Of a stretch of DNA of 64,000 nt, positions 61,341-64,000 are shown piece by piece (the stretch's first letter is position 1; every line of letters starts with the position of its first letter). A program made the position numbers and the translations under genes. The DNA comes from Nocardioides alkalitolerans DSM 16699 (GTDB taxonomy: Bacteria > Actinomycetota > Actinomycetes > Propionibacteriales > Nocardioidaceae): contig NZ_AUFN01000011.1 of the NCBI RefSeq assembly GCF_000426525.1, positions 372,001 through 436,000 of the forward strand, written 5' to 3'. The notes under the pieces are model-generated. The model made no database searches, was not told where the DNA came from, and was given only the letters and a program-made list of their open reading frames with translations.

Positions 61341-62714
61341 TCAGATCGCCTTACCCGGGTTGAGCGTGCCCCGCGGGTCGAGGGCGGCCTTGATGCCGTG
61401 GTGCAGCCCGAGCACGTCGGCGCCGAGCTCGTCGCCCAGGAACGCCCGCTTGAGGGTGCCGACGCCGTGCTCGCCCGAGAGGGTGCCGCCGAGCTCGAGG
61501 GCCAGGGCGAAGACCCGGGCGGCGGCTGCGTCGACCTCGGGCGGCCGGACGGCGACGCCCTTCTCCCACGTGACGATCGGGTGGAGGTTGCCGTCGCCCG
61601 CGTGGGCGAAGGAGTAGATGCGCACCCCGGTCTCGGCGGCGATCCGCTCGACGCCCCGCACGGCCTCGGCGAGCCGGGAGCGGGGCACGCAGATGTCCTC
61701 GATGAGCGCGGTCGCCCGGGCCTCGATGGCGGGGAGCGCGAGACGGCGGGCCGCGAGGAGCGCGTCGGTGCGGTCGGGGTCGCTCGTGTGCTCGACGCTC
61801 ACGGCGTCGTCCGCGAGGACCTTCTCGATACGGGCGATCTCGTCGTCGGCCTCCGGACCGTCGGTCTGGGCGATGACGACGGCGCCGGCGTCGCCGCCGA
61901 GGTCGGAGCCGGTGAAGGCGTCGACGGCCTCGAGGGTCGCGCGGTCGAGCAGCTCGAGCAGGCTGGGCCGCAGGCGGGCCGCGCCGAGGGCGGCACAGGC
62001 CCGGGCGGCGGCCTCGACGTCGACGTACGTCGCGAGCGCGGTGGCCTGGCCGACGGGGCGCGGCCGCAGCCGCAGGGTGGCACCGACGACCACGCCGAGC
62101 GTGCCCTCGGAGCCCACGAACAGGCCGGTGAGGTCGTAGCCCACCACGCCCTTGAGGGTCGCCCGGCCCGTGCGCACCAGGCGGCCGTCGGCCAGCACGA
62201 CGTCGAGGCCGAGCACGGCGTCGCGGGTGACGCCGTACTTCACGCAGCGCATGCCGCCGGCGTTCGTCGCGATGTTGCCGCCGATCGTGGAGAAGCCGGC
62301 GCTGGCGGGGTCCGGGGCGTAGAGCAGTCCGTGCTCCGCCGCCGCGGCGTCGAGGTCCGCCGTGACCACTCCCGGCTCGACCACCGCGACCTCGTCGACC
62401 GGGTCGATCGAGACGATGCGGTCGAGCCCCGCGACGTCGAGCACGAGGGCGCCGTTGGCGACAGCGCCGCCGGCCAGCCCGGACCCGGCGCCCCGCGGCA
62501 CCACCGGCACCCCGCGGGCATCGGCCCAGGCGAGCACGTCCTGCACCTGGGGCACGTCGCGCGCGCGCACGACGGCCAGCGGCTCGGCGGTGCCGAGGTC
62601 GCCGGAGCGGTCGGTGCGCCCCCGGGCCAGCTCGTCCGGCGACGCCGAGGCCTCCGCCCACCGGGCGAGCGCCTCGGCCCGCAGGTCGGCCCGCAGCTCG
62701 GGAGAGGCGGTCAC
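61341..62714 (-). CDS. FAD-linked oxidase, GlcD/D-lactate dehydrogenase type
   Basis: A 457-residue enzyme of the VAO/PCMH flavoprotein family. The FAD-binding PCMH domain has VVPRGAGSGLAGGAV, TIGGNIATNAGGMRCVKYG and VGYDLTGLFVGSEGTLGVV. The C-terminal FAD-oxidase domain has FAHAGDGNLHPI and LSGEHGVGTLKRAFL. It would oxidise a 2-hydroxy acid such as glycolate or D-lactate. No GlcE or GlcF subunit is adjacent. GTG at 62714 overlaps the hydrolase stop by four bases (GTGA), so the two are coupled. Confidence 0.93.
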   Translation of the reverse strand: MTASPELRADLRAEALARWAEASASPDELARGRTDRSGDLGTAEPLAVVRARDVPQVQDVLAWADARGVPVVPRGAGSGLAGGAVANGALVLDVAGLDRIVSIDPVDEVAVVEPGVVTADLDAAAAEHGLLYAPDPASAGFSTIGGNIATNAGGMRCVKYGVTRDAVLGLDVVLADGRLVRTGRATLKGVVGYDLTGLFVGSEGTLGVVVGATLRLRPRPVGQATALATYVDVEAAARACAALGAARLRPSLLELLDRATLEAVDAFTGSDLGGDAGAVVIAQTDGPEADDEIARIEKVLADDAVSVEHTSDPDRTDALLAARRLALPAIEARATALIEDICVPRSRLAEAVRGVERIAAETGVRIYSFAHAGDGNLHPIVTWEKGVAVRPPEVDAAAARVFALALELGGTLSGEHGVGTLKRAFLGDELGADVLGLHHGIKAALDPRGTLNPGKAI

Positions 62715-63478
62715 GCGCCGGCGTACGGCGTGACGATCGCCGGGAGGTCGGCGCCGAGCCGCAGGCTCTCGAGGAACAGCACGACGTGCGCGGCGACCGA
62801 GCGGTGGGTCACGTCGTTGAGCACGTCGTGGCGACCGTCGGCGACGACGAGGGTGCGGGTCGCGGGCGCTCCGGCGTACGGCGCGAGCGCGGCGGCCGGC
62901 GGGGTCACGGTGTCCGCGGCGCCGTGCACGACGAGCGTGGGCAGGTCGATCGGGCGGAGGGTGGCGTCGTCGAGCGCCGCGGGGAGAGCGGCGTCGAGGC
63001 CGCCGGGGCGGAACGCGTCGTCCTCGCCGAGCACGCGTCGGTACGCCGGGCAGGCGGAGCGCGACTCGAGCTCGGCCTCGAGACCGTCCCCGGCTCGGGT
63101 CGCGGTCGCGGGGTCGGAGGCGCCCGGCACGACGAGGCCGGCGAGCACGACGGCGTCGAGGCGGTCGGTCAGCCCGTGGGCGAGGTGCGCGCCGTACGTC
63201 GCCCCCGCGTCGGAGCCCAGCAGCACCCGCGGGGCGACGGTCGTCTCGTCGGCGAGCACGTCGAGCACGGACGCCTCGGTGCCGGCGAGGTCGTCGAGGT
63301 CGGTGGCGACGACGCGCACGCGGTAGGCGTCGGCGGCGAGGCGGCGCCCGAGCCGGGCGTAGGCCGCAGGGGACTCGCCCCGGCCGGTGAGCACGACGAC
63401 GGTGCCGCGGGGCGCGACGCCCGCGGGCTCGTCGTACGCCGTGGTGGGGGCAGCGGTGGGGAGGGCGGTGGCGGTCAT
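62711..63478 (-). CDS. Alpha/beta hydrolase
   Basis: A 255-residue alpha/beta hydrolase. It has VVVLTGRGESPAAYARLGRRL (oxyanion region), VLLGSDAGATYGAHLAHG at the elbow (G-S-D-A-G, so the nucleophile would be Asp rather than Ser, or the site is altered), VVHGAADTVTPP (acid) and ADGRHDVLNDVTHRSVA (His). An Asp nucleophile is found in haloalkane dehalogenases and epoxide hydrolases. The surrounding motifs resemble lysophospholipase-like proteins instead, so activity is uncertain. ATG 63478 is preferred. First gene of a leftward pair with the GlcD-like oxidase. Confidence 0.83.
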   Translation of the reverse strand: MTATALPTAAPTTAYDEPAGVAPRGTVVVLTGRGESPAAYARLGRRLAADAYRVRVVATDLDDLAGTEASVLDVLADETTVAPRVLLGSDAGATYGAHLAHGLTDRLDAVVLAGLVVPGASDPATATRAGDGLEAELESRSACPAYRRVLGEDDAFRPGGLDAALPAALDDATLRPIDLPTLVVHGAADTVTPPAAALAPYAGAPATRTLVVADGRHDVLNDVTHRSVAAHVVLFLESLRLGADLPAIVTPYAGA

Positions 63479-63649
63479 GGGAGCAGCCTCTGGTGCGGGG
63501 AGGGTGGTCGTCCAAGACCGATCGGTGATCCGGATCGATGACGGATGCCGATGGGTCACGACGGGTCCGGGCCGTGTCTGAGGCGTGGGACGCCCGTCCG
63601 GTATTCAAGATGGAGTAATTGACTCGACTTTGACATCTACGGTTCTCGC

Positions 63650-64000
63650 ATGACCTACTCCCTCGATCTCGAGCACCTGCGCACGATCGTGGCCATCGCC
63701 GAGTGCGGCGGCTTCAGCCGTGCCGCCTCGGCCCGCCACATCAGCCAGCCCGCCCTGAGCCAGCACGTGCGCGTGCTCGAGCGGGGCCTCAAGCGCAAGC
63801 TGTTCGAGAAGGACGGGCGCGGCATGAAGTTCACACCCGCCGGCGACGACCTGCTCACCGAGGCACGCCAGATCCTCGCCGTGCACGACCAGGCGCTCGA
63901 GCGGCTGCAGGCCACGCAGGAGCGCATCGTCACGGTCGGGTCGACGGAGCACTCGGCGCAGCAGATGCTGCCCGAGCTCATCCGGGCGCTCGACCAGGCG
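63650..64000 (+). CDS. LysR-family transcriptional regulator, N-terminal part
   Basis: The first 117 codons before the right edge. The helix-turn-helix is complete: LDLEHLRTIVAIAECGGFSRAASARHISQPALSQHVRVLERGL in outline, then LFEKDGRGMKFTPAG. The effector domain starts with IVTVGSTEHSAQQMLPELI and continues beyond the window. ATG 63650 has a TACGGT -10 box (63638-63643) six bases away. It is divergent from the hydrolase/oxidase pair across 171 bp containing AT-richer sequence (63603-63640), the usual LysR target arrangement; the exact site is not clear. Confidence 0.92.
   Translation, partial: MTYSLDLEHLRTIVAIAECGGFSRAASARHISQPALSQHVRVLERGLKRKLFEKDGRGMKFTPAGDDLLTEARQILAVHDQALERLQATQERIVTVGSTEHSAQQMLPELIRALDQA

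Overview
The window is about 73% GC, densely coded, with GTG starts, 4-nt ATGA/GTGA gene overlaps and many starts sitting 6-8 nt behind a TANNNT -10 box. With the DUF3263 and LytR_C proteins, an NDMA-type alcohol dehydrogenase, OtsA/OtsB, a CysO-like sulfur carrier, CIRCE-controlled groEL, actinobacterial SOS boxes and a DUF222/HNH protein, this points to a chromosomal segment of a high-GC actinobacterium. The Nocardioidaceae (Nocardioides-like) are the best guess, from gene style only. No tRNA, rRNA, phage, IS element or CRISPR array was seen.

Layout. 1-0.7 kb: start of an extradiol dioxygenase gene facing a MarR regulator, with a perfect operator between them. 0.7-6.7 kb: a leftward run of PhaC-like hydrolase, MFS carrier, sphingosine-1-phosphate-lyase-like PLP enzyme, FAD reductase and ung. 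6.8-8.9 kb: leftward NDMA-type alcohol dehydrogenase with two SnoaL-like proteins. 9.1-16.5 kb: trehalose synthesis (otsA, otsB) interleaved with a two-component system, DUF3263 and LytR_C proteins, then thrC behind a SAM-I riboswitch and a CysO-like carrier. 16.5-18.2 kb: ECF42-type sigma factor with its DGPF/YCII partner. 18.3-24 kb: iron-siderophore uptake (AraC regulator, iron box, lipoprotein, siderophore-interacting reductase, two permeases, ATPase). 24-31.6 kb: SGNH hydrolase, ATP-grasp enzyme, groEL with two CIRCE elements, small enzymes, and an AlkB-type repair enzyme under a perfect SOS box. 31.7-35.1 kb: MacB-type ABC exporter. 35.2-40.8 kb: GntR regulator, then a molybdenum-hydroxylase maturation set (MocA-like, MoxR/CoxD-like, CoxE-like, XdhC-like) and a lipoprotein hydrolase. 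40.8-42.9 kb: an array of palindromic repeats beside an SOS-boxed DUF222/HNH endonuclease. 43-50.8 kb: membrane, secreted and hypothetical proteins, MpaB-like oxygenase, RtcB RNA ligase, an L7/L12-C-terminal-like membrane protein and an aminotransferase. 50.9-53 kb: SulP transporter and MerR regulator. 53-57.1 kb: XPB helicase with a large WYL-domain partner. 57.1-61.3 kb: PP2C phosphatase and two FHA proteins. 61.3-64 kb: GlcD-like FAD oxidase, alpha/beta hydrolase and the start of a LysR regulator.

How it fits together. Several blocks form self-contained regulatory circuits whose DNA sites can be read directly: MarR/palindrome/dioxygenase, IdeR-type iron box/siderophore uptake, ECF42/its own promoter, MerR/operator/SulP, CIRCE/groEL, and LexA boxes on alkB and on DUF222-HNH. 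The most interesting element is the SAM-I riboswitch in front of thrC. Its P1 3' strand can also pair with a CTCAT that includes the first two bases of the thrC start codon, so it could be an ON-type switch sending homoserine carbon to threonine when SAM is plentiful.
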